Of a DNA stretch of 64,000 bases, positions 24,114 to 32,473 are shown piece after piece. Source of the stretch: JAWXUU01 sp044426045 (GTDB lineage: Bacteria > Bacillota > Clostridia > Christensenellales > CAMQZB01). Below the pieces are notes generated by a model that saw only the letters and a list, made by a program, of their open reading frames with translations, searched no databases and had not been told where the DNA came from. The position numbers and the translations under genes are program-made. The stretch lies in NCBI GenBank assembly GCA_044426045.1, contig JAWXUX010000002.1, positions 124,001 to 188,000 on the forward strand, read 5' to 3'. Numbering within the stretch: position 1 is the stretch's first letter; the number at the start of each line of letters is the position of its first letter.

Positions 24114-25384
24114 TATTTGATCCTTTTCATTTTTGCGATAAAGAAGCCGTCAAAGCTATCGCTTGGGAAAATTTGCGTTCCGAAGCCTGTGTCTTCAAAT
24201 TCTTCAAGTAGGCTTGTGTCGATTGTTTCAAGTTGGTAGTTTTCGTTTGCAGATAGGAATTTTTTCACAACTTCGGCGTTTTCTTCACGCGTTATTGTGC
24301 ATGTGCAGTACATGAGAATTCCGTTTTCCGCGACGTATTTAGCAGAATTTTCCAAGATTTCCAATTGGATTTTTGAAAGCTCGATTATGTTTTCTTCAGA
24401 TTTTTGAAGCTTGATTTCCGGTTTATTTGCAACAACGCCGAGTGCTGAGCAAGGGGCATCCACAAGAACTTTTGTAAATTTTTCACTGAAATTTTCATCA
24501 AAAATTGTGCCGTCTTTCAAAATCGCTTTTGCGTTTTCCGTCCCCATTCTTGCAAAATAGCTTTCAAGAAGTCTCACCCTGTGTGGGTGGATGTCGCACG
24601 CTGTCACGCTTCCATTTTTTGCAAGCTCTGCCATATAAGCCGACTTTCCGCCAGGGGAAGCGCAAGTGTCCAAAATTATATCATTTTCCAAAACGCCAAG
24701 GCTTTCGACAGCCAGCATTGAGCTTCGCGATTGCTTGACATACATGTGTTTTGGAATGTTGCTTTTGTTCAGCAAGCGATATTTTGAAAACAGCCCGCCC
24801 GCTTTTTCGATATATGGGATTTCACGCGTTTCGAGGGCTTTTTTGAACTGAGTGAAATTTTTGTTTCTAACCCTTATTGAAACGAGGTCTTTATCTTTGA
24901 ATTGAATGATTTTTCGCGTTCTTTCTTCGCCAAAATCCGCTATCATTTTTGTGATAAACCACATTGGATATGAATATTTGACTGAAAGGCTTTCCGCCGT
25001 CTCGGTTGGATAGGTATATTCGAAATCTATCGCTTTTTTCAGTGTGCCGTTCACAAATCCTGTGAGGGAATTTTTTGTGATTTGCTTTGCGATTTGTGCG
25101 GTTTCTTTCACCACGGCATAGTTTTTGAGCTCCATATCATCCAGCATATAAATCCCCACTTTGAGTAGGTTATAAACTGAATTTTTTGGTTTTTTCGCAC
25201 ATAGTTGCGAGATTTTATATTCTAGCAGAATATTATTTTCAAGCACGCCATAAACGATTTTTGTTACTAGCTTTTTATCTTTTTCTTCGGTGAGGGCTAG
25301 CACTTTATTGAGATAAATTGTCGAATAGGCACCTTTCCTGAGCACTTCATCGACAATTTTATACGATTTATATATATAATTCAT
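24113..25384 (-). CDS. rsmB: 16S rRNA m5C967 methyltransferase
   Basis: A 423-residue enzyme. Residues about 1-130 are the NusB-like RNA-binding domain. The Rossmann methyltransferase part has LDTCASPGGKSAYMAELA (about 240) and the two catalytic cysteines in DAPCSALG (about 313) and YCTCTITREENAEVV (about 370). Its start overlaps the fmt stop as ATGA. Confidence 0.93.
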   Translation of the reverse strand: MNYIYKSYKIVDEVLRKGAYSTIYLNKVLALTEEKDKKLVTKIVYGVLENNILLEYKISQLCAKKPKNSVYNLLKVGIYMLDDMELKNYAVVKETAQIAKQITKNSLTGFVNGTLKKAIDFEYTYPTETAESLSVKYSYPMWFITKMIADFGEERTRKIIQFKDKDLVSIRVRNKNFTQFKKALETREIPYIEKAGGLFSKYRLLNKSNIPKHMYVKQSRSSMLAVESLGVLENDIILDTCASPGGKSAYMAELAKNGSVTACDIHPHRVRLLESYFARMGTENAKAILKDGTIFDENFSEKFTKVLVDAPCSALGVVANKPEIKLQKSEENIIELSKIQLEILENSAKYVAENGILMYCTCTITREENAEVVKKFLSANENYQLETIDTSLLEEFEDTGFGTQIFPSDSFDGFFIAKMKRIK

Positions 25385-26307
25385 AGAATTTTTCCCGTTT
25401 CAAGACTTTTTCCGTTCAAAAAGTCCTTATCTGACAGCGCTTTCGAGTTTGGAAATTGCAAATTTTTGATTGCAATCGCGCCGTCCGCTGTCTTTATTAT
25501 TATTCCGTTTTTTCTATCGGCGGTGAGAATTTCTCCCGCTGTACCTTCAAATTCGCCTTGGGCGATTGCAGCTGCGTGCACTTTGATTTTGTCGCCGTTA
25601 TATTCAAAAAATGCTGATGGTGATGGGTTCATGCCACGGATGTGGTTGAAAACTTCACGCGTTGTTTTTGAAAAGTCGATTTTGCCGTCTTCTTTTTCTA
25701 TCATTCTTGCGTGGGTTGCATTTTCGTGGTCTTGCACGGTGAAAATTGCTTTTCCGCTTTCGATAAGGTATAGCCCTTCCAAGATGATTTCACCGCCTAG
25801 TTTTGAAAGCTTTTCAAACATAGTGCCAGATGTGTCGTCATCTGTTATTTCAATTTCTTTTGTGAGTAGCATATCGCCTGTGTCGATTCCACGCTCTGTT
25901 TTCATAAGGGTGATACCCGTTTTTGCATCGCCGTTGAGAACCGACCACTGGATTGGCGCTGCTCCGCGATATTTTGGGAGAAGTGAACCGTGGATGTTGA
26001 TTATGCCATGGGTTGGGATGTCGATTAGCTTTTGCGACAAAATTTGACCGTAGGCGCACGTCACCATGATGTCAGGCGCGAGGGCTTTCAATTCTTCCAC
26101 CCCTTCAACTCTTATTTTATTGTATTGCAACACTTTCAAACCTTTTCCCACCGCAAATTCTTTCACGGGCGTTGCAATTATTTTCTTGCCACGATTTTTC
26201 GCCGTGTCGGGTTGAGTGACTACCGCGAGGATTTCATGGTGAGAAGATGCAATCGCTTCAAGTGCGGGAATTGCAAATGTTGGTGTTCCCAAAAAAATTA
26301 TTTTCAT
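25381..26307 (-). CDS. fmt: Methionyl-tRNA formyltransferase
   Basis: A 308-residue enzyme that formylates initiator Met-tRNA. It starts with MKIIFLGTPTFAIPALEAI. The folate/catalytic segment is IINIHGSLLPKYRGAAPIQW (about 105-124). The C-terminal tRNA-binding domain has RGMNPSPSAFFEY. It overlaps def by one base, and the two enzymes act in the same N-formyl-methionine cycle. Confidence 0.95.
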   Translation of the reverse strand: MKIIFLGTPTFAIPALEAIASSHHEILAVVTQPDTAKNRGKKIIATPVKEFAVGKGLKVLQYNKIRVEGVEELKALAPDIMVTCAYGQILSQKLIDIPTHGIINIHGSLLPKYRGAAPIQWSVLNGDAKTGITLMKTERGIDTGDMLLTKEIEITDDDTSGTMFEKLSKLGGEIILEGLYLIESGKAIFTVQDHENATHARMIEKEDGKIDFSKTTREVFNHIRGMNPSPSAFFEYNGDKIKVHAAAIAQGEFEGTAGEILTADRKNGIIIKTADGAIAIKNLQFPNSKALSDKDFLNGKSLETGKIL

Positions 26308-26762
26308 TAGTAGAGATCCCCTTCCACTTTATCGATGAAAAGTCCGCCAGAAAGATGGTCAAATTCGTGGCATGCACATCTTGCATAAAGACCTTCCATA
26401 GTTTTTGTGAAAGTTTCGCCTTTGATATTTTGCGCTGTCACTGAAACGCGCATTGGGCGAGTCACGTCGCCAAACTTGCCAGGACAAGACAAACAGCCCT
26501 CTTGACCAGTTTGAGTTTCCTCGGAAAAATCGTGAAGCGTTGGGTTGATGAATTCTTGCATTCCGTCTTCGTCGAAATCAATCACGAAAATTTGACGTAA
26601 AATGCCCACTTGAACAGCGGCAATACCCACTCCGTTTGATTTATACATTGTGTCTTTCATGTCCCCAACCAAAATGGCGAGTTTTTCATCAAACTTTTCG
26701 ACAGGTCTTGAAGTTTTTCTTATTGTTTCGTCGTTTTCTTTTATTATTGCTCTTATTGCCAT
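26307..26762 (-). CDS. def: Peptide deformylase
   Basis: A 151-residue metalloenzyme that removes the formyl group from new proteins. Motif 1 is GVGIAAVQVG (44-53), motif 2 is EGCLSCPG with the metal Cys90, and motif 3 is HEFDH (132-136) with both metal histidines. AAGGGG precedes ATG 26762, thirteen bases after priA. Confidence 0.95.
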   Translation of the reverse strand: MAIRAIIKENDETIRKTSRPVEKFDEKLAILVGDMKDTMYKSNGVGIAAVQVGILRQIFVIDFDEDGMQEFINPTLHDFSEETQTGQEGCLSCPGKFGDVTRPMRVSVTAQNIKGETFTKTMEGLYARCACHEFDHLSGGLFIDKVEGDLY

Positions 26763-26775
26763 GGTTTTTCCCCTT

Positions 26776-28956
26776 TTATATCATACTGTTTGGATTTATT
26801 TCGACATATGAAGTTACGCCGTTTTCTTTGTTTTTTGAGACTATGTTATATATTTCGTTTATGATGGGCGAATTTGGTTTCACCCTTGCGATGATTTGGA
26901 AACGATAGTTGCCTTGCAGTTGAAAAATCGGCGATTGCATGCCGTTCATATAGAAAAATTCCTTTTCATTTGCATTTTTCAGCGTTCTTATTTCCTTGAA
27001 AAGCACCCTTCCAAGCTCCCTTGCTTTTTGGTGGTTTTTTGAATAGCACATCACCCTTATAATCTCGCAAAATGGTGGGAATTGCGAAACTTCACGAAGG
27101 TTGATTTCGCTTTCATAAAGACCTTTATAATCGCCGTCGATTGCGAGGTGCAATATGTGGTGTCGCGGTGAGTTTGTTTGCAAGACAACCTTGCCAACTT
27201 TTTCGCCACGTCCTGCCCTTCCTGCAACCTGCGTCAGAAGTGAAAACGTGCGTTCGTTTGCACGAAAATCTGAAAAATAAAGACTCATGTCGGCATCGAG
27301 AATTCCAACGAGTGTCACGTTTTCAAAATCGTGACCTTTTGCAATCATTTGCGTGCCGATAAGGACATCAGCTTTCCCATCGCGGAAATCTGACAAGATG
27401 TTTTTGTGCGATTCTTTGGTTGTTGTTGTGTCGTTATCCATTCGAAGCACTCTTATTTCTGGGAAGAGGTCTTTCAAAATCATGCCGACTTTTTCCGTGC
27501 CGATTTTGCCCGTTTTGAAATGCTCGCCACCGCAGTGGGGGCATTTTTTTGGCAAGTTATAATGGTCGCCACAATAGTGGCATTTGAGGTTGTTTTCCCC
27601 TTTGTGATAGGTGAGCGAAACGTCGCAGTTGTCGCATTTGCACACAAAGCCACATTCGAGGCACTGATATATTGATGAGTATCCACGTCTGTTCAAAAAC
27701 AGCATGATTTGGTTTTTTTGTTTCAATGTGTCGGCGATTTCTTCAATAAGTTTTTCCGAAAAAATCTCCGCATTGCCGTTTTGGATTTCGCGACGCATGT
27801 CCACAATTTCAACTTGCGGAAGGGGGCGTTTGTTTATGCGGTTTGGCATCACGCAAAGTTGATACTCGCCATCAACTGCTTTTTTGTAGCTTTCAATCGC
27901 GGGCGTTGCACTGCCATAAACTAGCTTTGCATTGTGGGATTTTGCAAGAAACTCGGCGACGTCCTTTGTTTCGTATCTTGGGGACGTTTCGCTTTTATAT
28001 GAGCTTTCGTGCTCTTCATCAACAATGATTATGCCGATATTTTCAAGAGGCGCAAAGATTGCACTTCTTGCACCAACGGCGACTGTTGCACTTTTGTTTT
28101 TCAATCTCCACCACTCGTCAAACCTTTCTCCTGCGGAAAGTCCACTGTGAAGTAGTGCCACTTTTTCGCCGAAGTTTACTCTGAAAAGATTCAGCATTTG
28201 TGGGGTTAGCGAAATTTCAGGAACAAGAAAAATTGCAGTTTTGCCTTCCTTTAGCACCTTATCGATAGCTTTGATATAAACTTCCGTTTTGCCACTGCCC
28301 GTCACGCCGTGAAGGAGTGTCGCTTTTTTGCTAGTTGCAAATATTGTGTTATACGCATTTTGCTGATCGGCGGTTAGCGTTCTTTGAGTTTTTTCTTTCG
28401 TGTCCTCTTTATATGGTGTTCGGAAAACTTGATAGCCTTGAATTTTTATTATTTGCAATTCTTCAAGTTTTGCTAGCGTTTGATAGCTATATTTTTTTGC
28501 AAGAGTTGTGAAGTCGGCTTCATTTATTTGCAATTCTTCCACAATTTTGAATGCGTTTTTATTGCGTTTTGAAAGGGTTTGAAGTTTTTCTTCAAAATCA
28601 TTTTCAAGGGTCACCGTTTTTTTTGTTACTTCTTTTGTTTTGAAGTTTCGAACTGATGGTGGCATAAGAAGGCGAAGCGCTTCTTGCGTTATTATATGGT
28701 ATTTTTTTATTAGAAAATCGCAAAGCTCGAACTGTTTTTCGCCTACTAGCTTGGTATCTTTTTTTTCGAGGATACTTTTCAGCTTTTCATATTCAGATTT
28801 TTCGGCGATATCAAGCACGAAACCTTCTTTCACAAAATTTGAAAAGGGTACTTTGACCATGTCTCCGCGGGAAATTTCCATTCCGTCGGGGATTTTATAA
28901 TCAAAGCACCTGTCTAGGTTTTGCGTTGCGATATCAACTGCAACTTTTGCGATCAT
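26776..28956 (-). CDS. priA: Primosomal replication-restart helicase PriA
   Basis: A 726-residue superfamily 2 helicase that reloads the replisome at stalled forks. It has an N-terminal DNA-binding domain, Walker A GVTGSGKTEVYI (about 215), DEEH box (IIVDEEHESSYK, about 311), and eight zinc cysteines in the segment CLECGFVCKCDNC to CPHCGG (about 435-480). Motif V/VI residues are in GTQMIAKGHDF and QVAGRAGRG. Its ATG directly abuts the coaBC stop. Confidence 0.95.
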   Translation of the reverse strand: MIAKVAVDIATQNLDRCFDYKIPDGMEISRGDMVKVPFSNFVKEGFVLDIAEKSEYEKLKSILEKKDTKLVGEKQFELCDFLIKKYHIITQEALRLLMPPSVRNFKTKEVTKKTVTLENDFEEKLQTLSKRNKNAFKIVEELQINEADFTTLAKKYSYQTLAKLEELQIIKIQGYQVFRTPYKEDTKEKTQRTLTADQQNAYNTIFATSKKATLLHGVTGSGKTEVYIKAIDKVLKEGKTAIFLVPEISLTPQMLNLFRVNFGEKVALLHSGLSAGERFDEWWRLKNKSATVAVGARSAIFAPLENIGIIIVDEEHESSYKSETSPRYETKDVAEFLAKSHNAKLVYGSATPAIESYKKAVDGEYQLCVMPNRINKRPLPQVEIVDMRREIQNGNAEIFSEKLIEEIADTLKQKNQIMLFLNRRGYSSIYQCLECGFVCKCDNCDVSLTYHKGENNLKCHYCGDHYNLPKKCPHCGGEHFKTGKIGTEKVGMILKDLFPEIRVLRMDNDTTTTKESHKNILSDFRDGKADVLIGTQMIAKGHDFENVTLVGILDADMSLYFSDFRANERTFSLLTQVAGRAGRGEKVGKVVLQTNSPRHHILHLAIDGDYKGLYESEINLREVSQFPPFCEIIRVMCYSKNHQKARELGRVLFKEIRTLKNANEKEFFYMNGMQSPIFQLQGNYRFQIIARVKPNSPIINEIYNIVSKNKENGVTSYVEINPNSMI

Positions 28957-30156
28957 TTATTTATCCGCCTTTTCAAGCAAGTTTTTTACGTTTTCTGTTA
29001 TTTTATCAGCTAGTGCTGTTTTTGTCATTTTAGGAAGTGGGATTTCTGTGCCGTCAGCAAAAATCAATGTTGCGATGTTTGTGTCCACCGAAAAACCTGC
29101 ACCTTCTTGTGTCACGTCGTTAGCCACAACGAAATCTGCGTTCTTGCGAGCGAGTTTGCCTTTTGCGTTTTGGATAAGGTTTTCAGTTTCGGCAGAAAAG
29201 ATAACAAGGACTTTCTCCCCTTTCATTTTGCCAACTTCTGATGCGATATCCACGTTTGGAACTAGCTCTAGCGTGAGGGCTTTTTCCTTGATTTTGTTTG
29301 CAAACTGCTGTTTGAGTTTAAAGTCGCATGGGGCTGCCGCTTTCACGATTGCATCGGCTTTTGGCAGTTCTGCCATGACAGCTTCAAACATTTCGTCGGT
29401 TGTGCCCACTTTTATATTTTTTGTGAAGTTTGGGATTTGAACTGAGGTGTTTCCGTGAATGAAAACTACTTCCGCTCCCCTTTCTTTGAATGATTTGGCG
29501 ATTTCAACGCCCATTTTGCCCGATGATGAATTTGTGATTTTCCTGACAGCGTCGATTGGCTCTGCTGTGCCACCCGCTGTGACAATCACGCGTTTTCCCG
29601 CCATATCTTTGGTTTTATTGAGCTCGGAAATGACTATGTCGCAAATTGTTTGCGGGTCTTCCATTTTGCCTTTGCCAACGTCGCCACACGCGAGGTTGCC
29701 TGAAACTGGCTCGATGATTTGACATCCGCGGTTTTTGATTGTTTCAAGGTTTGTTTGGAACGCCACCGAATCATACATATTGGTGTTCATTGCGGGAACG
29801 ATGATTTTTTTTGCTTTGCACGCGAGATATGTTGTTGAAAGCATATCATCAGCTATTCCTAGCGCGAATTTTGCGATTGTGTTTGCTGTTGCGGGCGCGA
29901 CAAGCATGATATCTGCCCAATTTGCAAGCGAGATGTGCTGAACGTCGAATGAGGCGATGTTTTCAAAAGTTTCAGTTGCAACTTTGCTTTTTGAAAGCAC
30001 TTCAAATGTTTTTGGTGTCACGAGTTTGCAAGCGGAAGCAGTCATGATGACTTTCACTTCGATATCCGCTTTTGAAAGTGTTGAAACTATCTCGCACGCT
30101 TTATATGCCGCGATACAGCCCGATACTCCAAGTAGCACACGTTTTTTTCTTTCCAT
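28957..30156 (-). CDS. coaBC: Bifunctional phosphopantothenoylcysteine decarboxylase / phosphopantothenate-cysteine ligase
   Basis: A 399-residue enzyme of coenzyme A synthesis. The CoaC half (about 1-180) has LLGVSGCIAAYKACE, the FMN-site PATANTIAKFALGIADDML and the substrate motif PAMNTNMYD. The CoaB half has VTAGGTAEPIDAVRKITNSSSGKMG. I chose ATG 30156 because GGAGGTG lies six bases upstream; a longer frame enters the repeat region before rpoZ. Confidence 0.94.
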   Translation of the reverse strand: MERKKRVLLGVSGCIAAYKACEIVSTLSKADIEVKVIMTASACKLVTPKTFEVLSKSKVATETFENIASFDVQHISLANWADIMLVAPATANTIAKFALGIADDMLSTTYLACKAKKIIVPAMNTNMYDSVAFQTNLETIKNRGCQIIEPVSGNLACGDVGKGKMEDPQTICDIVISELNKTKDMAGKRVIVTAGGTAEPIDAVRKITNSSSGKMGVEIAKSFKERGAEVVFIHGNTSVQIPNFTKNIKVGTTDEMFEAVMAELPKADAIVKAAAPCDFKLKQQFANKIKEKALTLELVPNVDIASEVGKMKGEKVLVIFSAETENLIQNAKGKLARKNADFVVANDVTQEGAGFSVDTNIATLIFADGTEIPLPKMTKTALADKITENVKNLLEKADK

Positions 30157-30177
30157 TTTAGCACCTCCATTTTGGAC

Positions 30178-30236
30178 TGCACAAAACTTGGTTTTGTGCA
30201 TACCTTCACTATTCACTATTCACTATTCTCTATTCA
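30178..30236. repeat. Possible decayed half-copy of the heptamer-arm element
   Basis: A 10-bp perfect inverted repeat, TGCACAAAAC/GTTTTGTGCA, is followed by ATACC and then TTCACTA-type heptamers (CACTATT three times, then CTATTCTCTATTCACT). The order GTGCAT-ACC-heptamers and the ending CTATTCTCTATTCAC match the right side of the element at 49142-49355. It also sits directly beside an AT palindrome at the end of rpoZ (30240-30264), as the full copies sit beside terminators. Confidence 0.45.
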
Positions 30237-30266
30237 CTAAAAATAAAATCTTCGATTTTATTTTCC

Positions 30267-30473
30267 TTAGTCTTCGATGACTGGTTTCAAAAGGTCGTCG
30301 ATAACTTCCATTGCTGCTGCTGTCACAGGTTTTTCATATGGGAAGTTTTGAATGCCGTTGCCATAGATTTCTTGGTCAGCGATTTGTCTTGCTCTTTTTG
30401 AAACGAGTGAGCAAAGAAGGTAGTTACTGCCAGTGATTTCTACTAGTTGGTCGATTGAAGGTTTGTTGATCAT
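30267..30473 (-). CDS. rpoZ: RNA polymerase omega subunit
   Basis: A 68-residue protein with the omega pattern: INKPSIDQLVEITGSNYLL, then VSKRARQI and the PVTAAAMEVID segment. It helps assemble RNA polymerase. I chose ATG 30473 because AAGGAG lies seven bases upstream. An 11-bp palindrome, AAAATAAAATC/GATTTTATTTT (30240-30264), directly after the stop could act as a weak terminator within the gmk-rpoZ-coaBC run. Confidence 0.9.
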   Translation of the reverse strand: MINKPSIDQLVEITGSNYLLCSLVSKRARQIADQEIYGNGIQNFPYEKPVTAAAMEVIDDLLKPVIED

Positions 30474-30556
30474 GATATTCTCCTTATTGGCATGCATTTT
30501 GCATATCCATTTGTTTTTATATTAGTTTTGATTTATATTTGTTTACTTTTATTATA

Positions 30557-31156
30557 TTACGAGTTCAAAATTTCTTTCATGCCCTCGTGATTATTTGTTG
30601 ATTTCATTTTTTCAGTTTGGATGATTTTTTCAACGTCGCAAACGGCTTTTTCGAGGTCGCCATTAACAACGAGATAGTCATAACTTTCATAAAGCGCAAG
30701 TTCCTTTTTGCAAAGGTTGAAACGATTTTTAATTTCCTCCGCTGATTCAGTGCCACGCTTTTCAAGGCGGTGCTTGAGATCGGAAATTTTTGGCGGTGCA
30801 ACCATGATAAGAACTGCCTCGGGCATTTTCTTTTTCACTTCAAGAGCGCCTTGCACATCGATTTCCAGAAGCACATCACCCTTTTCGAGGTTTTCAGCAA
30901 CTACGCTTTTAAGCGTGCCGTATTTTTTGCCAAAGTTGTTGAAGTGTTCCAAAAATTCGCCGTTTTCAACTTTTTGGTCGAATTCTTCATTTGAAATGAA
31001 ATAATATGAAACGCCGTGCACTTCACCTTCGCGCTTGTTTCTTGTTGTTGCAGAAACCGATTCGATAAGGTTTATTCTCGTTTTTAAAATTTCTTTGATT
31101 GTGCCTTTGCCAACGCCTGACGGGCCTGAAAGCACCATTAAAATTCCCTTGTTCAT
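30557..31156 (-). CDS. gmk: Guanylate kinase
   Basis: A 199-residue enzyme converting GMP to GDP. The P-loop GPSGVGKGT is at about 11-19. SATTRNKREGEVHGVSYYF and EFLEHFNNFGKKYGT hold the GMP-binding residues, and DVLLEIDVQGA follows. TGGAGAA precedes ATG 31156. In many Firmicutes yicC and remA stand before gmk; here a coiled-coil gene takes that place. Confidence 0.95.
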   Translation of the reverse strand: MNKGILMVLSGPSGVGKGTIKEILKTRINLIESVSATTRNKREGEVHGVSYYFISNEEFDQKVENGEFLEHFNNFGKKYGTLKSVVAENLEKGDVLLEIDVQGALEVKKKMPEAVLIMVAPPKISDLKHRLEKRGTESAEEIKNRFNLCKKELALYESYDYLVVNGDLEKAVCDVEKIIQTEKMKSTNNHEGMKEILNS

Positions 31157-31173
31157 TTGTTCTCCAGTGATTA

Positions 31174-31566
31174 TTATTTTGTCAAAAATGAACCGATAAG
31201 TTCTGCATTTGCTTCGGCTTTTCTGTCTAGCGTTGAAATTGAATCGCTGATATCTTTGATTCTTTTTTCGTTTGCTTCATATTTATCGTCAAGTTCTTTC
31301 ATTTTTTCTTTTGTAGTTTTTTCGCTTTTCTCGCTTTCAGCTTTTTCCGCTTTCAACTTTTCGCGAGTTTCTTTACATTCAGCAAGCTCGGTTTTCATTT
31401 TTGTAAGCTCTCTTTTGATAGCGACTTGATTGCTTTTGATATCGTCTAGGTTGTCTTTTTTATCGGCAACATAATCGACTTTTTCAACCACTTCATTCTT
31501 TTTTGCCATGAACGCATCTTTCTTTTTTCCAAATTCTTCAAGTTTTTTACCAAATTTTTCGAACAT
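31174..31566 (-). CDS. Coiled-coil protein of unknown function
   Basis: A 130-residue, highly charged protein with no hydrophobic segment and no signal peptide. Residues about 15-120 look like continuous coiled coil (for example KRELTKMKTELAECKETREK). I do not recognise a family. It is first in the operon with gmk, rpoZ and coaBC, 17 bp upstream of gmk, and AGGAGG precedes ATG 31566. A cytoplasmic structural or adaptor role is possible but is only a guess. Confidence 0.7.
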   Translation of the reverse strand: MFEKFGKKLEEFGKKKDAFMAKKNEVVEKVDYVADKKDNLDDIKSNQVAIKRELTKMKTELAECKETREKLKAEKAESEKSEKTTKEKMKELDDKYEANEKRIKDISDSISTLDRKAEANAELIGSFLTK

Positions 31567-31626
31567 AATATATCCTCCTAGATTGTTGGCTGAACCGCTT
31601 TTTCAGTTCATACCTATACAGCATGA

Positions 31627-31656
31627 ATTATACCACACTTTGGGGGTGTTTTGCAA
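31627..31656 (-). promoter_or_regulatory. Promoter of the long coiled-coil/gmk/rpoZ/coaBC/priA operon
   Basis: TTGCAA (31651-31656), 18 bp, TATAAT (31627-31632) with an extended -10 TGG. It is the only strong promoter seen upstream of the run of thirteen leftward genes that ends with spoVM. Confidence 0.8.
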
Positions 31657-31711
31657 GATATTTTTGCAAATTTGGTATAATTTTTAGCTGATTGGCGTTA
31701 AATACTGGCAA

Positions 31712-31746
31712 ATAAAAAAATTGCCACCCACTTGGATGGCAATTTG
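31712..31746 (-). terminator. efp terminator
   Basis: On the minus strand AAATTGCCATCC pairs with GGGTGGCAATTT (one wobble) around a four-base loop and is followed by T7. It lies 37 bp after the efp stop. Confidence 0.92.
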
Positions 31747-31782
31747 ATTTTTTTGTTTGATTTTTTGGTCGCGGGTTAAGGA

Positions 31783-32346
31783 TTAGCCTTTAACTCTTTC
31801 CATGTATTCTGATGTTCTTGTGTCGATACGAATAAGTTCGCCTTCGTTAATGAACATTGGAACTTGGATAATAGCGCCAGTTTCGATTGTTGCGTTTTTC
31901 ATAACGTTTGTTGCAGTGTTACCAGCAACGCCTGGATCTGCTTCTGTAACTCTCATAACAACGAAGTTTTCTGGTTCAACGCTGAATGCATCGCCTTTGT
32001 AGAATCTGATTGTTACAAGGTCGTTTTCTTTGATGAATTTTAGCGCATCTTCAACAGCTGATTCGTTTAGTGCTGTTTGTTCGAAAGTTTCATTGTCCAT
32101 GAAGTAGTAGAACTCACCATCTGTGTAAAGATATGCAAGTTTTTTTGTTTCGATTGTTGCTCTTGTATATTTTTCAGTTGGGTTGAAAGTTTTTTCAAGG
32201 TTGCTTCCTGAAATTACGTTTCTGATTTTTGTTCTTACAAACGCTGCACCTTTGCCTGGTTTAACATGTTGAAATTCTACAATTGTCCAAACGCCTCCGT
32301 CCATTTCAAATGTGTGACCTTTTCTGAATTCGCCAGCTTGTATCAT
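31783..32346 (-). CDS. efp: Translation elongation factor P
   Basis: A 187-residue three-domain protein that rescues ribosomes stalled on polyproline. The loop that reaches the peptidyl-transferase centre is KPGKGAAFVRTK, with the modifiable Lys32. ATEADPG-type and IDTRTSEYMERV segments mark domains II and III. AGGAGG precedes ATG 32346. It is a single-gene unit with its own promoter and terminator. No modification enzyme is next to it. Confidence 0.95.
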   Translation of the reverse strand: MIQAGEFRKGHTFEMDGGVWTIVEFQHVKPGKGAAFVRTKIRNVISGSNLEKTFNPTEKYTRATIETKKLAYLYTDGEFYYFMDNETFEQTALNESAVEDALKFIKENDLVTIRFYKGDAFSVEPENFVVMRVTEADPGVAGNTATNVMKNATIETGAIIQVPMFINEGELIRIDTRTSEYMERVKG

Positions 32347-32374
32347 TTTATTTCCTCCTGATTATATCTTTTCT

Positions 32375-32427
32375 TTTTTACTTACTTTTGTAAATTTTCA
32401 TTTTTACTTAATTTGTAAATTTTCATT
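32375..32427. repeat. AT-rich 26-27 bp tandem repeat in the efp leader
   Basis: The unit TTTTTACTTA plus TTTGTAAATTTTCATT occurs twice in tandem, with small differences at the join, between the efp -10 and its ribosome site. Confidence 0.75.
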
Positions 32428-32436
32428 ATCTTTAAT

Positions 32437-32465
32437 ATTATATCGCATATTTACAAATATTTCAA
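32437..32465 (-). promoter_or_regulatory. efp promoter
   Basis: TTGAAA (32460-32465), 17 bp, TATAAT (32437-32442). Confidence 0.82.
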
Positions 32466-32473
32466 GTGTTTTT

